From: Physcia stellaris
Taxonomy: Eukaryota; Ascomycota; Lecanoromycetes; Caliciales; Physciaceae
NCBI GenBank assembly: GCA_018902385.1
Contig: JABSSW010000041.1
Coordinates: 310,001-374,000 of the forward strand
Length of the DNA: 64,000 nt
Direction: 5' to 3'
In this document: piece after piece, positions 1 to 9,751 of the stretch
Position numbering within the stretch: position 1 is the first letter of the stretch
Layout of the letters: each line of letters opens with the position of its first letter
The notes under the pieces: generated by a model
Database searches by the model: none
Seen by the model: only the letters and a program-made list of their open reading frames with translations
Told to the model about the DNA's origin: nothing
Program-made: the position numbers and the translations under genes

Positions 1-172
1 TTTCTAGACCCAAGGCTTCGAATGATGAGGGGTACTAGGAAGAAGTGTCAGTTCCTGAAACAAGGTTCATATATGATAAGTCACCTCACGTTCACACATC
101 TCTCTTGATCCTATTGTCAATTTTTGCAAGCCGTTCACGATATCTCGTCTGCGCTTTTGGTAGATAATCAAA

Positions 173-1801
173 ATGGCTATCCTCTCCACCAAACATTTCG
201 TTCTTCTAGCTCTTTTCGTTTATTTCAACCCCCTGACGTTTGCTGCACCAGTAGTAATTTCTGGTTATGCTCCTACGCCAGCGACGTGCCCAAGCACCCC
301 TCTTGTCCGGACAGCATCTGGTACATCTTCTTCGGAGTCTGCATATGTCGCTGCTCGAAAATCTGTCGCCGCTGCCGCTCTCGGTAATTGGTTGAAGAAA
401 GTTGATTCCAGCTTTCAAACATCCAATCTTCCAACAGTGGCTCTAACGACAAGTGGCGGCGGTCTTCGTTCTTTACTCACTGGGGCCGGTGTGATACAAG
501 CACTTGACAGTCGCGACAGCAATGTCGGTACCAGCGGCCTTTATCAAGGCCTTACCTACGAGGCTGGCCTTTCAGGTGGAGCTTGGCTACTCTCTTCCCT
601 GGCTGGGAACAACTATCCCACCATCTCTTCATTGCAAAATAACCTATGGACGACAGCCTTTGCGCAGTCCCTACTGGCGCCGAACGGCCCACTTGCAGGG
701 CCAGCTTACGCTCAGATTTCTGCAGACATCAGTGCAAAGTCAGCGGCTGGTTTCCAACCTACACTCGTCGATCCATACGGCAGGCTACTTTCATATCAGT
801 TACTATACGGCCCTGATGGTGGTGTCACAACTGATTTGTCCACGGTATCCACACTTTCCAACTTCACCTCCCACAACGTGCCGTATCCTGTGATTACCGC
901 CTTGAATGTCCAAACCGCCAGCGGAGTCTGCCTACCTCCAGCTAATGCTGTGATCTACGAATTCTCTCCTTATGAATTTGGAAGCTTTGATAACGGCGTC
1001 AATGCATTTACGCAGACCAAATACCTAGGTACATCTTTAAGCAACGGCCAGCCCACCAAATCCACCTGCGAAGTCAACTACGACAACCTTGGATTCATCC
1101 TCGGAACCTCTAGCGATGTGTTCAATGCGCTCTGCACCACCTTTCCCGCCGTTGCTTCCATGCCTGGCCTGATTGGTACTTTAGCAGGCCTTATCAGTCA
1201 AACCCACGCGCTGACATTCATGGACGAATACGCACTTTACCCGAACCCATTCTACCAGTATGCTCCTTCTTCGTTGGTTTCGGCTCAAAAGACACTTAGC
1301 CTAGTGGATGGCGGCGAGTCTCACCAAAATAACCCACTTTTCCCGTTCCTTCAGCCATCGCGCGCTATCGACGTCATCTTGGTCAACGACAATTCAGCCG
1401 ACACATCGGCGAACTTTCCCGACGGCAGCGAAATCTATCAGACATATCAGCAGGCCCAGCTCGCGGGTCTGACCAGAATGCCGGTCATCCCTCCTTCGTC
1501 CGTCTTTTTGGCACAAGGATACACCATCCGTCCTACGTTCTTCGGCTGCAATGATAACGGCAAGATTACAATCGTCTATCTTCCAAACCACAACTACACT
1601 TTCCCGAGTGGGCAGAGCACCTCGAAGCTGCAGTACAGTCCTGCCGAGACCGACGGAATGATCAAAAATGGAGGCCAGGTCGCCACATACGGCGGGAACG
1701 CGACTTTTGCGAAGTGCCTTGCGTGTGTGGTGGTGAAAAAGTCAGGGACAGCACTGCCAGCCGACTGTGCACAGTGCTTCATGGACTTTTGCTACAACTA
1801 G
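173..1801 (+). CDS. Secreted lysophospholipase (fungal phospholipase B family)
   Basis: The 542-aa single-exon product begins with a hydrophobic signal peptide (about residues 1-24, cleavage near TFAA-PV). The body is the fungal lysophospholipase / cPLA2 catalytic domain, which hydrolyses acyl chains from (lyso)phospholipids. The oxyanion motif SGGGLR is at residues 94-99, the nucleophile elbow GLSGGAW at 132-138 (Ser134), and the catalytic-Asp motif LVDGGE around Asp379, followed by NNPLFPF. The C-terminal 40 residues hold several cysteines typical of the secreted enzymes. No GPI-type hydrophobic tail is visible, so it is probably free in the medium or periplasm. The length is slightly shorter than the usual 570-650 aa. 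The start was chosen because it directly precedes the signal peptide. The family call is firm; the natural substrate is not determined. Confidence 0.93.
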   Translation: MAILSTKHFVLLALFVYFNPLTFAAPVVISGYAPTPATCPSTPLVRTASGTSSSESAYVAARKSVAAAALGNWLKKVDSSFQTSNLPTVALTTSGGGLRSLLTGAGVIQALDSRDSNVGTSGLYQGLTYEAGLSGGAWLLSSLAGNNYPTISSLQNNLWTTAFAQSLLAPNGPLAGPAYAQISADISAKSAAGFQPTLVDPYGRLLSYQLLYGPDGGVTTDLSTVSTLSNFTSHNVPYPVITALNVQTASGVCLPPANAVIYEFSPYEFGSFDNGVNAFTQTKYLGTSLSNGQPTKSTCEVNYDNLGFILGTSSDVFNALCTTFPAVASMPGLIGTLAGLISQTHALTFMDEYALYPNPFYQYAPSSLVSAQKTLSLVDGGESHQNNPLFPFLQPSRAIDVILVNDNSADTSANFPDGSEIYQTYQQAQLAGLTRMPVIPPSSVFLAQGYTIRPTFFGCNDNGKITIVYLPNHNYTFPSGQSTSKLQYSPAETDGMIKNGGQVATYGGNATFAKCLACVVVKKSGTALPADCAQCFMDFCYN

Positions 1802-2090
1802 TTACGCTGGGAAGATGAGATTGGCGCACGAAAACGAGGACGGAACTCAGGATTACGGATCGATCATTGCGGGGAGAGGAATACACACATGGAATACACA
1901 GACTTGTTCTCTATCATGTTATCTTGGTTTCGTGGACGAGTCTTTACTTGGTTCTTCGCTATGTACCAGGAGTCTGTAATCTTGTTACAGGCAGGGTACA
2001 TTCAATGACTTCCTCGAAAGAACTTAACTCGCATCTATTACACATTACTCTCCACAGCTAAACATCCCCCCCTATACCACACCCACTAAC

Positions 2091-2740
2091 TCACTCACGC
2101 CTCAATAGCTCCAGATCCAATTCATGATCCTCAAACCACTTCCTCGAAGCATCACTCAACCTCCTCATCCCCTCCATCTCCTCTTCCTCAAAGACAACTT
2201 CGACCGGCCGAGGAAAAGCCTCACTGTGTTTCCTCTTCCTCGAAACCCCTCCCGAAGCCGCTTTCTCCATCTTTTCGCCGGCATCGATATTCTCAGCCAT
2301 ACCATCAACCATCTCCCCAAACCCCTCAACATCGATCATATCCACGAAGCTCCCTCTTCCGCAGCGAGCTCCCTGACCGCCTCCTTAAACTCTGCAAAAA
2401 TCTCGCCGAAAGCCTGAAAGAGGTCTTCGAGCCTCTCCCTCTCCTCAACGACCTGAGTCTGAGCTCGTCTCAAGCCGTCCCGCTCATGTTGCATCTCGTC
2501 GAGTTGGTTCTTCAGCGCTACGTTCTCGGCTTTGAGGGTGCGGATGTGTTGGAAGGTTTTGTAGAAGATGTAGAGAGGGAGGGGGGTGGTGCAGATGTAG
2601 ATGCTGAAGAGGAGGGTAATAGAGAGGGGGAGGAGGAGGTGTTGGAGTAGGGCATCGGTGGCGGTGGTGAGGAGGGGGTGGAGATGGAGGGGGAGGTGGA
2701 GGGAGGAGGTCAGGTTAGAGAGGGGTGGAAGGGTGGACAT
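2091..2740 (-). CDS. Small membrane/coiled-coil protein, frame broken once
   Basis: I do not recognise a family. Reading minus from ATG at 2740, the first frame gives a hydrophobic stretch (LLLPLSITLLFSIYICTTPL) and then a charged coiled coil (LKAENVALKNQLDEMQHERD and onward). It stops at 2338. A second open frame continues seamlessly to 2091 with acidic, Lys/Arg-rich sequence (SRKRKHSE, VFEEEEMEGMRRLSD). The two frames join if one base is restored in the short G-run at 2352-2354 (coding strand GAGGGAGC), giving a protein of about 216 aa. An upstream in-frame ATG at 2821 would add 27 residues, but composition suggests 2740. The coding strand is very C-rich at the 5' end and G-rich at the 3' end, as in many neighbours. 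The first ORF alone is a reasonable fallback. Confidence 0.5.
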
Positions 2741-2821
2741 GTTGGTTTGGGTTTTTGGGGAGATTTTGAGTTGTTTGGGTTTCTTTTGGTAGGTGGGTGA
2801 TTGATTGCGGTTTTGTAGCAC

Positions 2822-4259
2822 TTGGTTGATGGTGGTTGTTCTAGGGTAGTGGCAGGAGGTCTTTGGGGGTTTGGGACATGTGGGAGATGTTTTTCTCTAC
2901 TTATAGTCCGAACAGAAGACAGAGCGATCAGGTACAGACAAAGGCATTGTCATCAGACGAAGGGGATAGTCAAGGTGGAAGACAGAGCGATGAGGTAAAG
3001 ACAAAGGCATTGTTGTCAGACGAAGGGGATACAATCGAGACAATGGATACTCGGTCCTTTGTGCAGCTCAGGGAAAGCGAAATCCAATTTCCATTGATGC
3101 AGCCAGATGAATGCTTTCAGGTAAGCGCTTTGGGTTACAGAGACATGTCGCTCGTACAGCTTACCCTATCATGTGGATCTAACAACGGGTCGAGCCGAAA
3201 AAGGAGGAGAAGATATGAAAACATACTTACCTTGACATTGATTCCGAGGAAAAATATGTCTGAATAATAGGATTTCAGGAGGAACAAAGAGAAGCCAGTT
3301 TATTTTCGTGCTACCTTCTCCCAACTAAAGGCATGATCAAAGACGAGAATACTGACTTTCAATCGACGATTGCCATGACCGTAATTCAGGATTCGCTCTG
3401 TACTTTGCCACTCTCTGGGACGTCTCCTCGGAGTATAGAACCATTTTCAGACGTAAATCAAGCTTGGCTGACGTGGACTTTTCCACTTCCTCCTTTGCAG
3501 AGCACAAGGCTTGAATCAGGACTTTGATACGATTTCGCAGAGACGATAAACCACTCGCCGGGAGACATTCATCCAGCCTCGACTCGCAGAACATAAATTA
3601 CAATTGAGCAAGCCCCGAATGTTGCGGGTGCTTCCTCAAGATCAAACTTGATCTGATTTGATGGTGGATTGAAATCTCAGTTTGTTCCTATGGGTGGAAC
3701 GTGAGAGTAATCCATGCGTTTGAATACAGCAGATCACGAAGCTCGACCGGTACCGTTGAGTTGTTTTTGCATTATCTGATAGCAAGTCATTTCGTGGTCC
3801 CTGTCCTCGTGCCGACAGCGTTGGTGATGTGATTTGAGGAGGATTGGCAATTGAACAGTTAGTTCGTCGTCTACCGACAGCTTGATCCAGTCTAGACTGT
3901 CTAGTAGCATATCGCTGATGTATTGGGTGTATGATATCAACTTTCCAACTTTTCTGTTGATAAGCTATGGTCCAGTGGGTTTTTTTATTTGAAAGCAAGA
4001 ATGAGGGTTTACTTGGTGTCGTCAGGTCCTTCATAGCTTTTTGTGGCGCTTTATCGTCATCAGAAGACTCAGAGTTAATCCTTTTGCTGACTCCATCAAT
4101 ATTCCATGACACATTTCCTCATCGCCCTTCCATAAAAGCCCAGGACTCACCAGCATCTCCAAAACCCTCTTCTAACAAAAACTGAACCATCCAACAAGCT
4201 CCCCATCTCCCTTCCCAACCCTCCCTCATCTCCCAAACCTCCCCATCCCCCCTCCCCCA
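2822..4259. other. Intergenic region, no convincing gene
   Basis: Only short ORFs on both strands without recognisable domains are present. The longest are a 134-aa plus ORF at 2863-3267, which contains the tandem duplication listed separately, and a 156-aa minus ORF at 3642-4112. Neither has family motifs, clear codon bias or splice structure, so I do not call them. Confidence 0.5.
2915..3040 (+). repeat. Two-copy 63-bp tandem duplication
   Basis: The segment starting GAAGACAGAGCGAT at 2915 recurs at 2978 with only a few differences. The period is exactly 63 bp, so it stays in frame within the 2863-3267 ORF and encodes a repeated unit of the form RRQSDQVQTKALSSDEGD. Divisibility by three is compatible with coding but could be chance. 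Confidence 0.8.
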
Positions 4260-4695
4260 ATGCCATCCCCCCCGCCCACCTCAGTCCAAGCCGCCCTCAC
4301 CCACATCTCATCCTCCATCACCATCCACTCGACCACATCCCCCTCTCCCCAGCTCAAAAACCCTACTTCACCCCCCTAAAACAGCTCCATCCGCACGCCC
4401 CAATCTCCGGGCCCGAAGACGAGCAAACGCCTCCTGCAACGCTTGGAATATCTGAGGAATATGATTTTCGATGTTAATGCAGCGGTGGTCTTGGGCGCTG
4501 TTTTTCGGGAGCGGCTTTGTGGGCTTAGTGGAGGTTGGGATGAGGAGATTGGGTGTTTTGGGGCTTTGGGGGGGATTGAGGGATGAGATACTGATGATTG
4601 TTGGATTTAGGGATGAGCCCGGGGTGCCGGAGCCGGGGAGTGAGAGCTATGGGCATTGGTTCTCGGCTTTGGATTTGGAAGAGCCTGAGGGATAG
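4260..4695 (+). pseudogene. Possible small gene with several frame changes
   Basis: The stretch has the C-rich start and G-rich end seen in real genes here, but no single frame is open throughout. Protein-like segments alternate between frames: PQLKNP, then YFTPLKQLHPHAPISGPEDE in a second frame, then RLEYLRNMIFDVNAAVVLGA in the first frame, then LRDEILMIVGFRDEPGVPEP in a third frame ending at 4695. The shifts go in both directions, so one explanation (intron or single indel) is not enough. It is best seen as a degenerate or badly sequenced small gene. No family is recognised. Confidence 0.3.
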
Positions 4696-5161
4696 AGAGA
4701 GAGAGTCGGTTGTGCCGGAGTGAGCTCGAGTAAGGATTCAGTATTAGATGTTGTGCTTATGTTCTCAACCCTGGGAGTTCGGGTGGGGAATGGGGAAAAT
4801 CGTCTATTGATATTTAAGTCTGCAATTAAGTAGCTTCTGAAATTTCTGCGGAAACCTCTTTACCTTACTGATGGGCGACATAGCCCTTCTTCATCCGTAC
4901 TCTGGAATTCGTTGCGTTGGAGGCGTGCGCTTTGTGCCCAGTAAATCCATTGCCACGTTCAATTTTTGCTGCTTCGGGTTGCTGCTCACCCTTGATCTTT
5001 CCCATAAGGCAGAGATTGTTCTTCGAGATCGCTGGCTATGATCCTGCATAGCTAACGGCCTTATCAAGGTGGGGTTTTTCAGTCGTGAATGTTAACGGGT
5101 AGGTATGTCTAGGTCTTGCTGGTTGTGGATTGATGATGCCCCTCTGACATGTTCGGTGCGA
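4696..5161. other. Intergenic, nothing recognised
   Basis: No ORF with gene-like features, repeat or RNA signature was noticed in this stretch. Confidence 0.5.
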
Positions 5162-5749
5162 CTACTCATATACAAAGGTACATTCGACATCCAGGCGCCT
5201 GCGTACCGTAGTTTTTCTTATTGGTGGACGTTCCTTGATGTTCAGGTTATGCTGCACTCCGTCCCTATCCTGAATCAGGTGGTCGTCGCGTTGAGCTTCA
5301 AGCGTGGGCGCAGGTGGGTGATTGTCCTGTAAGGTGCTCCGTTTGGTTCTCCAAGCTGTAAACGCTCCGTACAGTCGTAATCCACATTGCCCTAGAACAT
5401 GGCGTATAGTACCAAACAAGCCTCTACCTGCCACGAATCTCAGAATAAGTAGAGCCATAAGTAGAGCCAGGAGGAGATAAAACCATGGGCAGTTTGGCAT
5501 CGGAGTTCTAGGGGACACAGAGGAAAGGAAACATGAGTAGGAACACAGTGTTATGCTCCCTAACGCCGACATATCCCTGTCAGATAGCTTGTCTGTAATT
5601 GACCACAATAAGAGTTGCCGAAGAAGATCTAATGGTGATGAGCAACAGCCAGACTTCATGGTATAATCGTTGACTTCGGTGGCATTTGTAAATCGTTGGA
5701 TGTTGACCCAGGCCAGCTGGGTAGCATTTTCTATTGGCATCATGTTCAT
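5162..5749 (-). CDS. Hypothetical single-span membrane protein
   Basis: The 195-aa ORF is not recognised. It has one clear transmembrane segment near residues 89-110 (WFYLLLALLMALLILRFVAG), a Cys-containing N-terminal part and a basic hydrophilic C-terminal tail (RPPIRKTTVRRRLD). No homologous domain is apparent and the start codon is simply the first ATG. Codon use does not show the C-to-G switch of neighbours, which lowers confidence. It could be a chance ORF. Confidence 0.35.
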   Translation of the reverse strand: MNMMPIENATQLAWVNIQRFTNATEVNDYTMKSGCCSSPLDLLRQLLLWSITDKLSDRDMSALGSITLCSYSCFLSSVSPRTPMPNCPWFYLLLALLMALLILRFVAGRGLFGTIRHVLGQCGLRLYGAFTAWRTKRSTLQDNHPPAPTLEAQRDDHLIQDRDGVQHNLNIKERPPIRKTTVRRRLDVECTFVYE

Positions 5750-6203
5750 GGAATTTGGCTGTCGTGGGTTTCGATGTTTGAATCTAGGAGAAGTCGGTGA
5801 AAGAGCGATATTTGGATCGAAAATCGGAAAGCTCCCAGCTTTGTAAAATGCATGCTGCGATTGTTATTGCAAATTGTGAGACCCAGAACAAAAGATGTCT
5901 CAGGGACAACCTGGACAGAATTGAGACATTTGGCTGAAATGATCAAAGTCAAGATGTGTCGGACAGAAACCTATTGGTCGATAATGCGCAATCAAGATAG
6001 AGATAAAGAACGGTATGTTACGTACTCACATTGTCACAATGAAGCTAAGATTGGCTTTCATTCAATCAATCACCCCCCGTGGTGGAGGAAGAACCATGTA
6101 GGAGCCAATGCATTACCCATTTGGGGCATGTTTCGCTTAAGCACGAGTGATCATGCCACATCTTCTAAAGCACGGTCTTGGTGTCTCATAGCTTCCACAG
6201 CCC
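5750..6203. other. Intergenic region downstream of eL13
   Basis: This lies at the 3' side of the eL13 gene (minus strand). Only short overlapping ORFs are present and nothing is recognised. It presumably holds the eL13 3' UTR and terminator. Confidence 0.5.
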
Positions 6204-7143
6204 CTATTTCTTCGGAGCCGAGTCGCCCTCGGCTTTAGCCTTCGCCCGCTTCTCCCTCACACCTACGAGACGGGCATCGCTCCTCGCTTTCCTCAGCGTG
6301 GCATACGCATCTGTTGTTCCCTCGCCCATGTCGCTTGTCTTGACTTCTCCAATAGCATCCTCCAAGCTAACGTTCTCAATCGGCAGAATCTTGCCAAGGT
6401 TCTTGATGATCTTGCCGTGCTCCTCCTCAGCAGCCTTAATCTCTTCTTTCGAAGCGTCCAATGTCTTGTGCTGGCCGGACTTACGGGGGAAGAGGATTAG
6501 ACGTGCTTGGTAGGCTTTGAGGCGCTCGACGTTGGAGGCGAGACCTTCTGCAGAGAGGTTGGCGCGGCGGGGATCGACGGAGATGCCGATGGTGGGGGCA
6601 AGTTTGCGGGGAATGCCGGCTTCCTACGAGGAATCATCGTGTTAGAGGGACGATAATGACATGTGGGAAGAAGCTCGCTGTGTCGTCGCAGGGCTTACGT
6701 ACCTTGAGCTCGGCGAGGGAGAACCCACGACCGGCGCGCACTCGGCGATTGTACTTGATACCTGGGCAACGGACAACAGGGCGGAGCTTATCGACTGGCC
6801 GTGGCGCAACAGCTACAGCTTTGGCGTGGCGAGCATTTCTACGACGCAGCTTGCGGCCGGGCTAACAGCTTGTGTCAGATTGCATTGTGGCAGAAGAAGA
6901 GTGGTGAGTGCACACCTGATCGAAATGGCACCGGACTCGACGTTGCCAGTCCTTACGGAAGTCTAGGACTTGTCAATGGCTACTAAAAGCTCATGATGCT
7001 CGGGGTAGACTCACGGTTGTGCTGGATCTGTTGATTGTGTTTGATCGTCTGTCGGGCGTCAGTCAGCCACTGCGCTCTTCTTCAAATGCCGCTGAGCAGG
7101 TGGATTGCATTCGCTATCAATGAGCGAACAGAGGACATACCAT
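6204..7143 (-). CDS. RPL13: 60S ribosomal protein eL13 (L13), five exons
   Basis: Structural component of the large ribosomal subunit. The exons I read on the minus strand are 7143-7141 (ATG alone), 7048-7015, 6962-6916, 6861-6703 and 6623-6204, a total of 663 nt coding for 220 aa. Donors are GTATGT, GTGAGT, GTGTGC and GTACGT; acceptors end in CAG or TAG. The joined protein begins [20 protein letters not shown] and contains the hallmark [20 protein letters not shown] and [12 protein letters not shown] segments, ending in a basic tail ([17 protein letters not shown]). All phases join without frame conflict, which strongly supports the model. The start codon is followed at once by an intron, a layout common in fungal ribosomal-protein genes. 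Confidence 0.96.
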
Positions 7144-7729
7144 AGTGGCTTTGGGCGATCAATTCTTCGCTATTGATGTGGTTCGCCGCATGAAGTTTTC
7201 ACTTGAAGCTCGACCGTCATGCTCAACAAAGGTTAGGTGCGCGCTAGTACTTTTAGCGCAGCCCTTAGCATTTCGCTTAACACGGAAGTCGAGGAGAATC
7301 ACGTGCTGTGATATACTGCCCGGTACCTACTCCGTACCTACCCTGCACATAATTACTCGATCATGGGATAACATCACATATGTCATGGCCTTTACTTTTC
7401 CGATTGACGTTAAAAGCCTCCAGGTCTTATTGACTCAAATTAGACGGTCTAATCTGTCTATTGAACATGCAAGCAGCCACTCTAGGTGTCCAGCATTAAG
7501 CCAAAGCATCGGATCCCTTAACCCTGCACTACATCTGTCCCTGATGTGCCCTTTCGTTAACTACCGGCATCAAGAAAAGCATACCAAATGTGTTTTGCTG
7601 TCGCAAGGTACATATGTGCAAAGAAGCTCTCAAATGCCTGTGCTGTCAGACCGAATGCAAGAAGCCAGCGGCAATGGTGACATCAACCCCTTTCGCGACA
7701 TCTTCGTCAATTTGACACCTCCAACACCT
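7144..7729. other. Promoter side of eL13 and 3' flank of the next gene
   Basis: The stretch lies upstream of eL13 and downstream of the coiled-coil gene (both minus strand). A 216-aa plus ORF spans it, but it overlaps the neighbouring gene and has no domain-like sequence. I therefore treat the region as regulatory. It contains CCTTAACCCTGC near 7516-7527, faintly like fungal ribosomal-protein promoter elements, but not a firm match. Confidence 0.4.
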
Positions 7730-9226
7730 CTAAAATGTAGGACTAGGCAAGTCTCGAATACCCAGACCAACGCGGCTCTGAGGAGCAGCATTTAACTTAA
7801 CCTTCTTGGCGCTCCTCTTGCCTTCAAGACGGGGATCCGTCTCTGCCGCACGTTTTACAGTGAACTTGGGCTTCTCCTGTCCAGGCTTTTTGACCTGACC
7901 GAAAAGCTTTCCTTGAGTCATTGCTGGCGATCGAATTAGCTTGCGACCTCCTGCATTAACGGTCTCGCGCCGAAGCATGCTGGTAGCCTTCTGGCTAGCC
8001 TGGGAAGCCTGAACAGTATCATCGTTAAAAACCTCGTTCTCGCTCTCTGATGCCGAAATAGTGCTGTCGCGGCTGGACCGTCGCCGTTCTTCCTCCTCAT
8101 ACGTCAACTGGGCGCTCGGAGTTGGTACAGCCAAGCGTGGAGTGCGCCCAACTTTTTCAACCGGTGTCACCAAAGTACTGCCTGTAGGAACTTGTTTGGC
8201 TCGTTTAGGTGTGGTTGGCAATGACGACATGGAGTGTGCGCCGCGGATATGGCTGTGATGGAGCTTCTTTGCGCTGGGCCGAGTTGGTGTCGTTGGAACG
8301 CTGTTAGCTTCACCGCTCATCACCTCGCCCGCTTGCAACAATGCATTGAACGCATCCTGACTTCCCACTGGATTGACAGTCAGAGTAGAACGAGCCGTGC
8401 CAGGGGTTTTAGGTGTTCTGTGCAATGGCGTACGGTAATCCATAAGAGGGGTGCCGTTGATCGAAAGAGAACCGGACGCACGCATTGCATTCAGATGATC
8501 CCTGTTGTCTTTAATTCGGTCGCGAAGAAGCTTGTTTTCCTGCTTAAGCTCGAAGTTATCACCATCAAGTGTAGCAATGCACTTCTTCGCCTTCCGAAGT
8601 CTCTGCTCGTATGCAAAGGTTTGACTTTGCAGCTCAGTACATCTCTTGAGAGCAAGGTCCAAGTGCCGAGCTGTGGACTGGGGAGATCGGGGGCTTGCTA
8701 AAGGCCCACCGCGATCGACTCGACCTTCTTGAAGAACTTTCACCTCGCGCCGGATCATCTCATGTTCAACTTCAGCCCTCTTGATGTATTCCGAATTTTC
8801 GATGCTCAAGAGATTGTGCTGGAGTTTGGCGTGAGCGGCGGTCATTCGCGCCTCGGTAAGAGCAGGTAAAACTTCTGAAAGGAGACTTCGCAGCTGTTCC
8901 TCGCTAAGCTCTTGAACCGAGTCAAGAGTTGGTACTTCGCCAAACAGCCCGCTGCTCTTAAGGGCAGGAGTTGCCTTCAAGGTTGATGGAGGTGACGCTA
9001 ACTGATTTACGTTTTGTTTCGATATTGGTGATCTTGCCACAGGCTTCCTGATCTGCGGCGAGGGTATTTGCGAAGATGGCGGAGGCGTTAACTCTGCGCC
9101 GACGCGTGAGTTAGGCGAACTGAGGCGATTATCGTTTGGCGTATTTGATGTCGCCATGATTGGTTTGGAGCCAATGACAGAGCTGAAATTGGGGGAAGGA
9201 GTGCGGGGGACGATGATTTCCGGCAT
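7730..9226 (-). CDS. Ser/Pro-rich coiled-coil protein, probably nuclear or cytoskeletal
   Basis: The 498-aa single-exon ORF is a conserved-looking fungal hypothetical with no enzymatic motif visible. Residues 1-100 are low complexity with many SP/TP sites. Residues about 105-170 form a helical segment (ELSEEQLRSLLSEVLPALTE), and 180-250 form a coiled coil (LALKRCTELQSQTFAYEQRL, KQENKLLRDRIKDN). The C-terminal half is again disordered, with repeated TP sites (HRTPKTPGT, VPTTPTRPSAKK) and a basic stretch (KRSAKKVKLN) that could be a nuclear localisation signal. The SP/TP density suggests proline-directed phosphorylation (inference). It is divergent from the LRR gene starting at 9752. Confidence 0.8.
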   Translation of the reverse strand: MPEIIVPRTPSPNFSSVIGSKPIMATSNTPNDNRLSSPNSRVGAELTPPPSSQIPSPQIRKPVARSPISKQNVNQLASPPSTLKATPALKSSGLFGEVPTLDSVQELSEEQLRSLLSEVLPALTEARMTAAHAKLQHNLLSIENSEYIKRAEVEHEMIRREVKVLQEGRVDRGGPLASPRSPQSTARHLDLALKRCTELQSQTFAYEQRLRKAKKCIATLDGDNFELKQENKLLRDRIKDNRDHLNAMRASGSLSINGTPLMDYRTPLHRTPKTPGTARSTLTVNPVGSQDAFNALLQAGEVMSGEANSVPTTPTRPSAKKLHHSHIRGAHSMSSLPTTPKRAKQVPTGSTLVTPVEKVGRTPRLAVPTPSAQLTYEEEERRRSSRDSTISASESENEVFNDDTVQASQASQKATSMLRRETVNAGGRKLIRSPAMTQGKLFGQVKKPGQEKPKFTVKRAAETDPRLEGKRSAKKVKLNAAPQSRVGLGIRDLPSPTF

Positions 9227-9751
9227 ATTGCAGGGGATTTATCAGCTTGAGATTGTAAGTGAAAGATGACTCGATGGCTTGTGATTCACTTACGGCAGCG
9301 AATGAAGCGGACAAGAGGTCAGGATGATGAAGTCGTGCCTATCGGCTCAACGAGTGAATGAACACTTGTGATTGAATACGAAACGAGGAGCGCAGGAGCA
9401 AGCAGCAGTCTCAACGCAGGATCATTGCTCTGTATGACTGAAGGCAGAGCTGTCTGTCAACTTCGCGACAAGTCAGCGAGCTGGTTGAAGTGGGAGGTGG
9501 GGAGGCTGGTAAGAAGACCGAAGGTTGGGATGGACCCCTGTTCGTTGCCGAGGGTGACAGCACACTAGCGCCGGGGGGACGTTGATCCGGTTGCAAGGGG
9601 AGCAACTCGATGGATGAAAGCAGCATACAATTGTATTGTAAGGTATTGCATACCTCACACCCAGTCTCGGCTCGTTCGTTGAACGATCGACGCTATCAAC
9701 TTGATTGAAATTTGTGCTGATCCAAGTCAATGACACTGCCAAATTTGAACC
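9227..9751. promoter_or_regulatory. Divergent intergenic promoter region (525 bp)
   Basis: The region separates the start of the minus-strand coiled-coil gene (9226) and the plus-strand LRR gene (9752), so it must carry promoters for both. Only short ORFs are present. No TATA box or known operator was identified with confidence. Confidence 0.6.

Noticed and set aside
7145-7795. 216-aa plus-strand ORF
   Set aside because: It overlaps the end of the coiled-coil gene and fills the eL13 promoter. It has no domain-like sequence and is probably a chance ORF.
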